From the NCBI GenBank assembly GCA_963766995.1, contig CAVYCE010000001.1, forward strand, positions 62,001-126,000: 64,000 nucleotides of DNA. Direction: 5' to 3'. The notes under the pieces were generated by a model. That model was not told where the DNA came from. It made no database searches and saw only the letters and a list, made by a program, of their open reading frames with translations. A program made the position numbers and the translations under genes. This document shows positions 42,324-51,164 of this stretch, piece by piece; within the stretch, counting starts at the first letter, position 1; each line of letters starts with the position of its first letter. The DNA comes from Bog-473 sp963766995. GTDB lineage: Bacteria; Actinomycetota; Acidimicrobiia; Acidimicrobiales; RAAP-2.

Positions 42324-43282
42324 TGGAGGCGTCCGATCTCGAGCTCTTCGCTCGCTCAGTGCAACAGGCCACCTCGAAGGCTGCGGGGGCGGAACTTGAT
42401 GCCGCGTTGGCCGAACTGGGATGGCTGGATGCGCTCGTCGAGGACCGTCCAGCTGCCGTGTCCGTGGTGTTCGAACACTTGGGATTGGCCAACACCACGG
42501 CGGCAGCGCTCGAGGAGTTTCTGACCCTCGCCATGGGCCTCGAGCGTCACCAGAACCGACTCATTGTGCTGCCTCTCTGGCGCGATACGCAACCACCAGG
42601 CATGGCGTCGGATGGCCAGATTGTGGTGCAAGGCGTCGCGTGCGGTACAACCGATCAAAAGAAGCTCGCCGTCGTGGCGGTCGCAGAGAGCTCGAACGTG
42701 CGGGCCATGGCCATTCCGCTGGATCAGCTGCAGTGGCGCAAGGTGTCCGGGCTCGATCCTTCGCTTGGGCTCTCGGAAGTGTCGGGCACTGTAGCCGTCA
42801 GTGAGTCCGAGGATCTCGGACGTGTCGATTGGTTTGACGCTGTGGCCATGGGTCAACTTGCACTAGGGCATGAGCTGGTCGGCACGTCACGCACCATGTT
42901 GGACCTGGCTCGGACGCACGCCTTGGAGAGAATGCAGTTCGGCCGCCCCATCGCCTCATTCCAGGCGGTACGCCATCGACTGGCCGAGGGACTGGTGGCG
43001 ATTGAAGCGGCAGCGGCGTTGCTCAGTGCGGCGTGGGAGGAACCCACTCCCATGGTGGCCGCAATGGCCAAGGGCATGGCCGGACGAAGTGCTCGCACCG
43101 TGACCCGCCACACGCAGCAAGTGCTGGCCGGCATCGGCTTCACCACTGAGCACCCACTGCACCTCTACGTCCGCCGCGCCCTTGTCCTCGACCAAATGCT
43201 GGGTGCCGGCACCTCGCTCACCCGCCAGCTGGGGTCCAGCGTCCTCAGCCAGCACGCCCTGCCGGCCACCTTTTCGCTCTGA
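42323..43282 (+). CDS. Acyl-CoA dehydrogenase, beta-type subunit
   Basis: A 319-residue ACAD-like protein whose N-terminal and middle parts are degenerate (no TEP-type loop) but whose C-terminal part keeps FAD-binding RMQFGRPIASFQAVRH (near residue 212) and VLAGIGFTTEHPLHLYVRR. This complements the motifs of the 41169 product, so the two probably form one heteromeric enzyme. GTG 42323 overlaps the preceding TAG. A 103-bp gap follows to the aldehyde dehydrogenase. Confidence 0.88.
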   Translation: MEASDLELFARSVQQATSKAAGAELDAALAELGWLDALVEDRPAAVSVVFEHLGLANTTAAALEEFLTLAMGLERHQNRLIVLPLWRDTQPPGMASDGQIVVQGVACGTTDQKKLAVVAVAESSNVRAMAIPLDQLQWRKVSGLDPSLGLSEVSGTVAVSESEDLGRVDWFDAVAMGQLALGHELVGTSRTMLDLARTHALERMQFGRPIASFQAVRHRLAEGLVAIEAAAALLSAAWEEPTPMVAAMAKGMAGRSARTVTRHTQQVLAGIGFTTEHPLHLYVRRALVLDQMLGAGTSLTRQLGSSVLSQHALPATFSL

Positions 43283-43385
43283 CCCCCGAGGCCATGACCG
43301 CAGGTCCGGGCCTCGATTATGCTCATAGCAGTTTTTGATAATTGGATTTCCGCCCAGGTGAGACCGGGGCAGTCAGGGGTGGGCG

Positions 43386-44867
43386 TTGACATCGACCGCG
43401 GACTACGAGGAACGGATGCTGGTCGACGGCGAGCTCATCTGCTCGGATTCGGGCCGGACGTTCGACAACATCAATCCCGCCACCGAAGAGGTCCTAGGGC
43501 AGGTGGCGGACGCATCGAAGGCCGAGATGCAGCGGGCGATCGACGCCGCTCGGCGCGCCTTTGACGACACCGATTGGTCCTCCAACCGCGATCGTCGCCA
43601 GGCCTGCCTGACGCAGTTGCAAGAAGCGCTCGAGCGTGATCAGGAAGCTCTGCGCGAGGAACTCATCCTTGAGGTCGGTTGTCCGCGCATGACCACCCAT
43701 GCCAACCAACTCGACATCCCGCTCGACGGCGCACTGCGCTACCCGATCAAGCTCATTGACGAATACCAGTGGCGCACGGACCTCCCGCCCATTGTCGACC
43801 GGCGCGGCACGGCGAATACACGGCAGGTGTGGAAGGAGCCGGTCGGTGTGGTGGGCGCCATCGTGCCGTGGAACTTCCCCGTTGAAGTGACCCTGAACAA
43901 ACTGGGACAGGCCCTGGCCACCGGAAACACGGTCGTGCTCAAGCCGGCTCCCGATACGCCGTGGAACGCCACTCGGATCGGACGTCTGGTGGCCGAGCAG
44001 ACCGACTTCCCCAAGGGTGTGCTCAACGTGGTGACCTCCTCGGACCACTTGGTAGGTGAGGAGCTCACCCTTTCACCCAAGGTCGACCTCATCTCCTTCA
44101 CCGGATCGACATCGGTGGGCCAACGAATCATGGAGAAGGGCGCGGCCACGCTCAAGCGGGTCTTCCTGGAACTCGGTGGCAAGTCGGCCACCATCGTGCT
44201 TGACGATGCGGACTTCGCCACCTCTGTGCCCTCTGGAATCGCCGTGTGCTTCCACGCCGGGCAGGGCTGTGCCATTCAGACCCGCATGCTCCTCCCCCGC
44301 TCACGGTACGAAGAAGGGGTTGAGATCCTCAAGGCCACCCTTTCGTCGGTGGCCTACGGAGACCCGCAGCGTCCGGACGTCCTGATGGGCCCGGTCATTT
44401 CGGCCAAACAACGTGAACGCGTACTCGGCTATATCGAGAAGGGAATCAAGGAGGGTGCGACTCTTTCGCTCGGTGGTGGCCGTCCGGCACAGTTGCCTCA
44501 GGGGTGGTTCATTGAGCCCACCCTTTTCACTGACGTCGACAATTCGATGACCATCGCCCAAGAGGAGATCTTCGGCCCGGTTCTCGTCGCCATTCCCTTC
44601 GATGATGACGATGACGCGGTGCGCATCGCCAATGACAGCATCTACGGATTGTCCGGGGGCGTCTTCTCGGGCTCCCTCGAACGATCGCTACGAGTGGCCG
44701 AACGGATACGGACCGGAAGCTTCGCCGTGAACGGTGGCATGCCCATCGGTCAACCCGACATGCCCTTCGGTGGGTACAAGCACAGTGGCATCGGTCGGCA
44801 GAACGGGCTCGCCGGCTTCGATCAATACGTCGAGACCAAATCGGTGGCGTGGCCCACACCCCAGTAA
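43386..44867 (+). CDS. Aldehyde dehydrogenase
   Basis: A 493-residue NAD(P)-dependent aldehyde dehydrogenase: PWNFPVEVTLNKLGQALATGN near residue 160, FTGSTSVG near 240, catalytic Glu in ELGGKSAT near 260, and the nucleophile-region GQGCAIQTRMLLPRS near 295. TTG 43386 is used because it matches the N-terminus of the paralogous gene at 1-198; ATG 43416 would remove ten residues. It precedes the KshB-like reductase by 10 bp. Confidence 0.92.
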   Translation: MTSTADYEERMLVDGELICSDSGRTFDNINPATEEVLGQVADASKAEMQRAIDAARRAFDDTDWSSNRDRRQACLTQLQEALERDQEALREELILEVGCPRMTTHANQLDIPLDGALRYPIKLIDEYQWRTDLPPIVDRRGTANTRQVWKEPVGVVGAIVPWNFPVEVTLNKLGQALATGNTVVLKPAPDTPWNATRIGRLVAEQTDFPKGVLNVVTSSDHLVGEELTLSPKVDLISFTGSTSVGQRIMEKGAATLKRVFLELGGKSATIVLDDADFATSVPSGIAVCFHAGQGCAIQTRMLLPRSRYEEGVEILKATLSSVAYGDPQRPDVLMGPVISAKQRERVLGYIEKGIKEGATLSLGGGRPAQLPQGWFIEPTLFTDVDNSMTIAQEEIFGPVLVAIPFDDDDDAVRIANDSIYGLSGGVFSGSLERSLRVAERIRTGSFAVNGGMPIGQPDMPFGGYKHSGIGRQNGLAGFDQYVETKSVAWPTPQ

Positions 44868-44877
44868 CGAGCGCGCC

Positions 44878-45924
44878 GTGAGCGGCCACTCCTCCACCCT
44901 GGCCGAACACGGATATCACCGCCTCCGCATTAAGGAGGTGGTGCAGGAGACGCCAGACGCCAGCTCATTTGTCCTGGACGTGCCACCGGAACTGGCACCG
45001 ACGTTCGCCTATCGACCGGGACAGTTCTGCACCTTCCGGGTGCGGATCGGGGACGAGGACGCCGTGCGTTCCTATTCGATGTCCAGCGCCCCGGAATCAG
45101 ATGACGACTTGGCCGTGACCGTCAAGCGCGTCGAGGGGGGGTTGGTGTCGAACTATCTGCTCGATCACCTCCACGTGGGAGATGAGATCGAGCTGACCAA
45201 GCCCGCTGGTGTGTTCTGCCCTCAGGAACACTCTGTTTCAGCTCTGGCCTTCTGTGGTGGCAGCGGGATCACGCCCTTCATGTCCATCACCAAGCACCTG
45301 CTGGCCACGACTGACCGGTCGGTGCGCTTGCTCTATGCCAACCGGGATCAGTCATCGGTGATCTTCCATGACACCTTGGCCACCCTCGGCCAGGGACATC
45401 CCGATCGGTTGGAAGTCAGGCACCATTTCGACTCCGCGAGCGGGCTCTTGGTGGCCGGTGACATCGAGGTATTTCTGGGTGGGGACACCGGTGCGGATTG
45501 CTACATCTGCGGACCGGGACCCTTTATGGACATGGTGGAGGGGACGCTGCACCAGCTCGGCGTTCCGCCCGAACGGATCTTCATCGAGCGCTTCCTGGTG
45601 GAGCAGCAGGAGAAGGACGCCACCGTCGTATCCGGAGCAGAACTTCCTGAAGAGGTGACCGTGACCCTTGGAGGCAAGACGGTGGTAGTGCAGTATCAGC
45701 CCGGGGACACGCTCCTGGAGACAGCCCGGCGCGGTGGCCTGCGGCCACCGTTCTCATGCACGGCCGGCAACTGCGCCACCTGCATGGCGTTTCTCAAAGA
45801 AGGCTCCGTGACCATGAGGGCCAACACCGCGCTCACACCCGAAGAAGTCGAGGAAGGTTGGGTGCTGACCTGCCAGTCGTTGCCCACGGGCAAGACGATC
45901 GTCGTCGAGTACGAAGACCTCTAA
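44878..45924 (+). CDS. Ferredoxin-NAD(P)H reductase of an oxygenase (KshB/Hmp-like, FAD plus 2Fe-2S)
   Basis: A 348-residue electron-transfer protein: FAD-binding RPGQFCTF and RSYSMSSAPE near residue 65, NAD-binding FCGGSGITPFMSI near 127 and YICGPGPFM near 210, and a C-terminal plant-type 2Fe-2S domain CTAGNCATCMAFLKEG (C-x4-C-x2-C) with a later Cys in VLTCQ. This is the layout of KshB and phenylacetyl-CoA/other oxygenase reductases. GTG 44878. It converges on a Rieske oxygenase operon (45932-47547) and is its most likely reductase. Confidence 0.92.
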   Translation: MSGHSSTLAEHGYHRLRIKEVVQETPDASSFVLDVPPELAPTFAYRPGQFCTFRVRIGDEDAVRSYSMSSAPESDDDLAVTVKRVEGGLVSNYLLDHLHVGDEIELTKPAGVFCPQEHSVSALAFCGGSGITPFMSITKHLLATTDRSVRLLYANRDQSSVIFHDTLATLGQGHPDRLEVRHHFDSASGLLVAGDIEVFLGGDTGADCYICGPGPFMDMVEGTLHQLGVPPERIFIERFLVEQQEKDATVVSGAELPEEVTVTLGGKTVVVQYQPGDTLLETARRGGLRPPFSCTAGNCATCMAFLKEGSVTMRANTALTPEEVEEGWVLTCQSLPTGKTIVVEYEDL

Positions 45925-45931
45925 TAGATCG

Positions 45932-46276
45932 TCAGGGCCCGGGCTCGACCAGCAAGTCCAGGTAGGCCACGCCGGCATCGGGCACTGACGGCTGGCCCCA
46001 GCACTCGACTGGGAACGACACCATCACCATCGAGAACAACAGGTGCAGGAGGTGCTTGGCATCGTCTGGCATTTCCTTGAGCGGAAATGTGTCCAGGTAG
46101 GTCATGGCTTCTTCGGCCCTGGCCGTACTGGCGTCGTAGAAGGCCTGGATGTCATCCATATTCGAGGCCAGACGTTGGGCGTACCGCTCACCCTCGGTGG
46201 CCAGGCACCACGTGAGTGCAAAGGGTTCGAGATCCGCGAACTGCGACGGCAACAAGGGACTGTTCACTGGACTCAT
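45932..46276 (-). CDS. Small Rieske-linked protein, second copy
   Basis: A 114-residue helical protein similar to the one at 24320-24643 (MDDIQAFYD; RAEEAMTYLDTF; LLFSMVMVSFPVECWGQPSV). It overlaps the stop of the Rieske gene at 46273 by ATGA, the same coupling as at the other locus. No known motif or cofactor site. Possibly an assembly or regulatory partner of the oxygenase. Confidence 0.8.
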   Translation of the reverse strand: MSPVNSPLLPSQFADLEPFALTWCLATEGERYAQRLASNMDDIQAFYDASTARAEEAMTYLDTFPLKEMPDDAKHLLHLLFSMVMVSFPVECWGQPSVPDAGVAYLDLLVEPGP

Positions 46277-47547
46277 ACCTCCGCCGTGTCGCGTGACTTG
46301 GTGTAGTCATCGACCCAATCCCCCGCCACCTTGTGCAGGTGGCGGCACAGGACCTCCTGGTCCATTAACGGGAAGCGCTCGAGCACGCGGGATTCAAGCA
46401 TGGACTGCGTCGCCTCGAGCGTGTTGGCATCCTGGAGCCCGTACTCCTTGAACGTAACCGCAGCCAATTCATGCGCCACTCGTTCGCGTGCGTTCTTCGG
46501 CGGCACGAAGTACAGGGTGCCCTCGAACACATGCTCGTTGAATGAGACCGGCCAGTAGTGATAGGTCAGGTACCAGTTCTGGCCCCACGGCAGAATCACG
46601 AAGTTGGGCCAGATCTGGAACGAATCCAGTCCCCAGGGGTCACAACGAGCAGGGTTGATGCCCGCAGCCTCCTGGTCAAAATCGAGATCGGGGGCGTCCC
46701 ACGGGCCGAAGAGCCCACTGCGGGTCAAGATCTCGATCGGCTTGAGCATGTTGGGCGGAAGAGCCCACGGGTGCACGCCGGCGGTACTGACCAGACGGTG
46801 TGGACCATCGATCTTGTAGGCCGGTGCTTCAAATCCAGCTTGGGCCATCGACGTGGACAGGTCTGGCGGTGTCTGCTTCCCGTGCAAAATCGGTGCATGG
46901 TAAAACTCCTGGAAGGCGTCGATGTAGAGCTTCCAGTTGCTTTTCACAGTGGCCCGGTAGAAGTACCGCTCTGACAACTTCTCGAAGGGGTAGTGCTCGA
47001 GCTTGGTGACCATTGGTCCCAGGAACTCGCGCAGGCTCTGCTCAGGCTGCTTGGCCAGATTCACGAAGATGAATCCGGCCCAGATCTCACAGTGCACCGG
47101 CACCAGGCCGTAGTCGGCTCGGTCGAAGTCGAAGAATTCCTGCTCCTGCTGCACGAAGGAGTTGGCGCCGTCGAGGTCGTAGCGCCAGCCGTGGTACTTG
47201 CAGACGAACTGACGACAGGATCCGCTCGTCTCATCCCGGGGATTGTCATTCCACACCAGCTTGTTGCCGCGGTGCCGGCACACATTGTGAAAGGCCCGCA
47301 CCTCATCGTCCGTCCCACGCACAATCACCACTGAGGTGTGGGCGACCGACAGGTCCTTGGTGTAGTAGCTGCCCTTCCGCGGCAGTTGCTCGACTCGACC
47401 TACATTGAGCCAGGCCCGCTTGAAGATGGCCTCACGCTCAAGCTCGAAGAACTCGGGATTGATGGAGTCTTCATACGACAGGGGTTCGGTCCCCAACCCA
47501 AAGTGCTCGGTCCAGCTTCCTTCGGGTGGCTTGGGCCAGCGAGCCAT
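46273..47547 (-). CDS. Rieske non-heme iron oxygenase, alpha subunit
   Basis: A 424-residue Rieske oxygenase: CRHRGNKLVW...CKYHGW (2Fe-2S) near residues 95-125 and DAFQEFYHAPILHG (mononuclear iron) near 220. It is related to the 23049 protein. ATG 47547 has AGAGG upstream; the open frame further upstream (to 48144) is not Rieske-like and overlaps the CitE-like gene in another frame. Together with the small protein at 45932 and the convergent KshB-like reductase it could form a complete monooxygenase set. Confidence 0.92.
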   Translation of the reverse strand: MARWPKPPEGSWTEHFGLGTEPLSYEDSINPEFFELEREAIFKRAWLNVGRVEQLPRKGSYYTKDLSVAHTSVVIVRGTDDEVRAFHNVCRHRGNKLVWNDNPRDETSGSCRQFVCKYHGWRYDLDGANSFVQQEQEFFDFDRADYGLVPVHCEIWAGFIFVNLAKQPEQSLREFLGPMVTKLEHYPFEKLSERYFYRATVKSNWKLYIDAFQEFYHAPILHGKQTPPDLSTSMAQAGFEAPAYKIDGPHRLVSTAGVHPWALPPNMLKPIEILTRSGLFGPWDAPDLDFDQEAAGINPARCDPWGLDSFQIWPNFVILPWGQNWYLTYHYWPVSFNEHVFEGTLYFVPPKNARERVAHELAAVTFKEYGLQDANTLEATQSMLESRVLERFPLMDQEVLCRHLHKVAGDWVDDYTKSRDTAEV

Positions 47548-47650
47548 CAGCAATCCTCTCGTCGCGGCGATCGGTGAACACTGCATGGTAGCACGCCTCT
47601 CGCCGAATGAGAAGGGCGTTTCCAATTCTGACCAAGGCCCTGCGCAGTGG

Positions 47651-48571
47651 TTACTCGGTGCTGCCCTCCGCCGCCAGGGACGCCTTGTGCAGGGTGTTTG
47701 CAGCCAGCCGCATGTGGGCGGCGTCAACCAGCCGGCCGTCCCGTCCGATGGCACCGATGCCGGCGGACTCCGATTCCCGGTACGCCGCCATGGTCTCGGT
47801 CGCCTGCGCCACCTCCTCTGGGGTGGGGGCAAAGACGCCGTTGGCAATCGGGACCTGGGACGGATGGATGGCCCACTTCCCGTCGAAGCCCAGCGCACTG
47901 GCGGCCAGAGCGGCCCGCCGGTAGCCATCCGGATCCTGGTACGCGGGATAGGGAGCGTCAATGGCATCGATTCCGGCCGCTCGTGCCGCCGTGAGCACTT
48001 GCACCCGGGCGAAGTGCCAGAAGTCGCCGGGGTATTCGACGACCGGATCGAAGTTGCCGTCAACCCGGGCTCGAAGCGAGGCAGACAGGTCGCCGGCACC
48101 AAAGATGAGCGCTTCAAGGCGATCACTGGCCTGCGCAATCTCAAGCGCGTTGGCCAAACCTTCGGCCTCCTCTATCAACACCTCGAGGCCGATCCGTCGG
48201 GTGAGCCTCAACTTGGTCTCCAGTTGGGTCAACAGCACATCGACCCACCACACATCACGGGCTCGCCGAACTTTGGGGATGATCAGCACATCGATCGCCG
48301 CGCCGGCTCCGGTGACCACCTCAATGATGTCGTCGTGGCACCAGGACGTATCGAGACCGTTTACCCGGACCGCTCGCACCGTCCTGCCCCAGTCGAGGCC
48401 GTTCAAAGCACCGACGACGATGGCCCGTGAGGATTCCTTGACCGACGGCGCGCAGGCATCCTCCAGATCGAGGAACACAAGGTCAGCGCCTGTCCCGGGT
48501 GCCTTTTCACACATCCGCTCGCTGCTGGCCGGCGTGGCCAATTCGGACCGGCGGGCTCTCACAACAGGCAC
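47651..48571 (-). CDS. CitE-like/HpcH-HpaI-type lyase
   Basis: A 306-residue CoA-ester lyase of the CitE family: N-terminal RRSELATPASSERM, acidic FLDLEDACAPSVKESSR near residue 38, and Arg/Glu of LEVLIEEAEGLANA near 130. These enzymes cleave or form CoA esters such as malyl-CoA or citramalyl-CoA. GTG 48571 follows GGGGAGG; the upstream frame is non-coding. It is 25 bp after the CoA-transferase gene, so the two are probably coupled: activation of an acid, then C-C cleavage. Confidence 0.87.
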   Translation of the reverse strand: MPVVRARRSELATPASSERMCEKAPGTGADLVFLDLEDACAPSVKESSRAIVVGALNGLDWGRTVRAVRVNGLDTSWCHDDIIEVVTGAGAAIDVLIIPKVRRARDVWWVDVLLTQLETKLRLTRRIGLEVLIEEAEGLANALEIAQASDRLEALIFGAGDLSASLRARVDGNFDPVVEYPGDFWHFARVQVLTAARAAGIDAIDAPYPAYQDPDGYRRAALAASALGFDGKWAIHPSQVPIANGVFAPTPEEVAQATETMAAYRESESAGIGAIGRDGRLVDAAHMRLAANTLHKASLAAEGSTE

Positions 48572-48596
48572 TGGCTGCCTCCCCTCAGTGGACGAT

Positions 48597-49799
48597 TCAA
48601 ATGACGCCGCTGGACCGGAGTGCTTCAAGGCGAGCAGCATCGAGTCCGAGCAGGCCACCGTAGATGGCACCGTTATCGGCGCCCAACGTTCGGCCGAGAA
48701 ACTCCACCCCACCTGGGGTGCCGCTCAATCGGGCCACGGGAGCCTGGACCGTCATGGTCCCGAGATCCGGATCGGGAAGCTCCACGAACATCCCGCGGGA
48801 CTGCATGTGCCCATCGGCCAATAACTGCTCGGCGTTGTACACCGGCGAAGCGGCGACGTCGGCATGCTCGAGGACAGTCATGACTTCATCAAGCCTTTGG
48901 GTCACGATCCATTCCGCCACGATGGCATCAAGCTCGACCGCGTTGGCCTGCCGATCAACGGGATTGGCAAACCGAGGATCGTCAGCGAGATCCGGGCGAT
49001 CCATGCACTGGTACAGCCTTCGGGCGATGTTGGGCGATGCCCCCGAGATGGCGACCCACTTCCCGTCGGCCGTGGCGTAGGCATTTCGGGGTGCACTGGC
49101 CGGGAGCATGTTGCCAACTCGACCAGGGACGGTCCCTTTGTGACTGAACGTCAACGTGGCGGTCTCGACCAGGCGAGCCAAGGGCTCGATCAGGCTCACG
49201 TCGACCAGTTGCCCCTCTCCCCCGTGCAGGTCTCGGTGATAGAGCGCCACCATGACGGCAGCGGCGGCGGACTGGGCCGCAACGCCGTCGGCCAGGAAGA
49301 ACGGTGGCAAGGTCGGCGGCCCGTCGGTCTGCCCGGTGACATGCGCGAAGCCGCTCATGGCCTCAGCCTGTGTACCAAACCCTGGTCTGTCACTTTTGGG
49401 ACCACCACGCCCGAAGCCGGTCATATGGAGCATGACAACCTGTGGGTGTGCCTTGTGCACCGATTCGTAGTCCAAACCCCAAGCCGTCAGCGCACTGGGG
49501 CGATTATTCATGACGACGACATCGCATTCATCGAGGAGCCGATGGAACAGGTCTTGGCCATCGGTCGTCCGGAGATCCAACGTGACGCACTGCTTGTTGC
49601 GGCTCGTGCTCTTCCAGAGGAGACCGATTCCATCCTTCTGCTCGCCCCATGTGCGGAGAGGATCACCGATCCCGGGCTGTTCCACTTTGATCACCTCGGC
49701 ACCGAACTCGCCGAGGACGGTCGCCACCATCGGTCCCGCCACCAGGGTGGCGGCATCGATGACGCGGATGCCCGCCAGTGGCAGCTCGGATTCAGGCAC
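48597..49799 (-). CDS. CoA-transferase family III (CaiB/BaiF)
   Basis: A 400-residue class III CoA-transferase: IDAATLVAGPMVATVLGEFGAEVIKVE at the start, RPGFGTQAEAMSGFAH near 150, and catalytic Asp in FFLADGVAAQSAAAA near 175. It overlaps the NtaA/DszA-type monooxygenase stop by 8 bp and is followed by the CitE-like lyase, forming a monooxygenase - CoA-transferase - lyase operon. Confidence 0.92.
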   Translation of the reverse strand: MPESELPLAGIRVIDAATLVAGPMVATVLGEFGAEVIKVEQPGIGDPLRTWGEQKDGIGLLWKSTSRNKQCVTLDLRTTDGQDLFHRLLDECDVVVMNNRPSALTAWGLDYESVHKAHPQVVMLHMTGFGRGGPKSDRPGFGTQAEAMSGFAHVTGQTDGPPTLPPFFLADGVAAQSAAAAVMVALYHRDLHGGEGQLVDVSLIEPLARLVETATLTFSHKGTVPGRVGNMLPASAPRNAYATADGKWVAISGASPNIARRLYQCMDRPDLADDPRFANPVDRQANAVELDAIVAEWIVTQRLDEVMTVLEHADVAASPVYNAEQLLADGHMQSRGMFVELPDPDLGTMTVQAPVARLSGTPGGVEFLGRTLGADNGAIYGGLLGLDAARLEALRSSGVI

Positions 49800-51147
49800 C
49801 GGAAGCGTCGGCTGGGCGCGCTAGCCCGAGATGCTCCCGAAGGGTGCTCCCGCGGTACTCCTTTCGGAACACACCCCGACGCTGCAGCTCCGGCACCACC
49901 AACCGGACGGCATCCTCGTAGGCGCCTGGAGAGTGTGTGGCGGCGATGACGAACCCGTCGCAGGCCCCACTGTCGAACCAGGCCTCCATCTGGTCGGCAA
50001 TGTCAGGGCCAGTGCCCACGAACCGTGGACCTTGCAGGAGGGTGGCCCGGTGGCCGGCCAAATCACCCAGGGTCACCGTGTCGCCGCCGATGTGCGCCTT
50101 GATGTTCTGCACCAGACCCCTGATACCGGACACGGACTCAATGAGTGCATCGGTGATGGGGTCATCGAGTTCCATGCCGGAGAAGTCGTAGTTCATCAGC
50201 TCGGAGAGCAGGGTCAACGACGCCATGGGATCAACCAGTTCGTTGAGGAAGAGCTGTTCGCGCTCCTCGGCATGAGCGGCCGATTCGCCCACGACGGTAT
50301 AGGCCATCGGCAGCATCTTGACGGTGTCGGCGTCACGCCCCCGTTCGGCAATCTTTTCCTTCTGGTCCTTGTAGTGGGCTCGGGCGATATCAATGTTCGG
50401 ATCACCCGTGAAGATGAGTTCTGCCCAGCGGGCGGCAAAATCGCGCCCCCGTCCCGATGAACCGGCCTGCAGGAGCACCGGCTGCCCTTGCGGGCAACGG
50501 GGCACCGTGAGAGGCCCCCGGACATCGAACCACTCGCCCTTGTAGTTGAGCTCGTGCACCATTTCGGGATGAGCAAAGAGCGGCGTCTGGCGATCGAGCA
50601 CGAGCGCATCGTCGTCCCACGAGTTCCAGAGACCGGTGGTGGCCTCCAGGAATTCGTCGGCCCGGTCGTATCGAGCATCGTGCGCAATGACTTCCTTCAA
50701 CCCGTAGTTCTGAGCTTCGCTGTCATTCACCGACGTCACGACATTCCAGGCGGCACGACCACCGGAAAGGTGGTCAAGGGTGGCAAAGGTTCGGGCGACG
50801 TGAAATGGGGTGTAGTAGGTCGTGGAGTACGTGGCGCCCAAACCGATCTTGCTGGTGGCCGCGGCACAGATGCCGAGCACCACGCTGAGATCGAGCTTGA
50901 CCGGTCGAGCGCCTGTCCGGACCGCTTCGGCCACTGACCCGCCATAGATGCCCGGCATGGCCAGGCGGTCGTCGAAGAACATGAGGTCGAAGCAGCCCTG
51001 TTCCAGCGTCCGGGCCAACTTCTCGTAGTAGCCGGCAGAAAGGAAGCCGTGCTCGGTGGCCGGGTGGCGCCAGGAGCCCGAGTACACGGTGGCGTTGCCG
51101 GCCTGCATGAAGCCCACCAACGCCATCTCACGCTTCTTCTTGGCCAT
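49792..51147 (-). CDS. NtaA/SnaA/DszA-type flavin monooxygenase (LLM)
   Basis: A 451-residue FMNH2-dependent monooxygenase of the NtaA/SnaA/DszA subgroup of luciferase-like enzymes. Marks are TLDHLSGGRAAWNVVTS near 133, RYDRADEFLE, VLLQAGSSGRGRDFAARWAELIF near 225 and the final VVPELQRRGVFRKEYRGSTLREHLGL. ATG 51147 has GGAGG upstream (MAKKKREMALVG). Oxidises a nitrogen or sulfur compound, or a ketone, with reduced FMN supplied by a separate reductase. Divergent from the GntR gene, which may control it. Confidence 0.92.
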   Translation of the reverse strand: MAKKKREMALVGFMQAGNATVYSGSWRHPATEHGFLSAGYYEKLARTLEQGCFDLMFFDDRLAMPGIYGGSVAEAVRTGARPVKLDLSVVLGICAAATSKIGLGATYSTTYYTPFHVARTFATLDHLSGGRAAWNVVTSVNDSEAQNYGLKEVIAHDARYDRADEFLEATTGLWNSWDDDALVLDRQTPLFAHPEMVHELNYKGEWFDVRGPLTVPRCPQGQPVLLQAGSSGRGRDFAARWAELIFTGDPNIDIARAHYKDQKEKIAERGRDADTVKMLPMAYTVVGESAAHAEEREQLFLNELVDPMASLTLLSELMNYDFSGMELDDPITDALIESVSGIRGLVQNIKAHIGGDTVTLGDLAGHRATLLQGPRFVGTGPDIADQMEAWFDSGACDGFVIAATHSPGAYEDAVRLVVPELQRRGVFRKEYRGSTLREHLGLARPADASGA

Positions 51148-51164
51148 GACATCCCCTCCAGATC

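Noticed and set aside
47405..48430. 341-codon plus-strand frame
   Set aside because: Covers the 5' end of a Rieske gene and most of the CitE-like gene in antisense; composition is not protein-like.
48597..49799. Loss of catalytic Asp in the CoA-transferase (GFG in the RPGFGTQAE motif)
   Set aside because: The catalytic Asp is in the later FFLADGVAAQSA segment and is present; the earlier motif is only a substrate loop.
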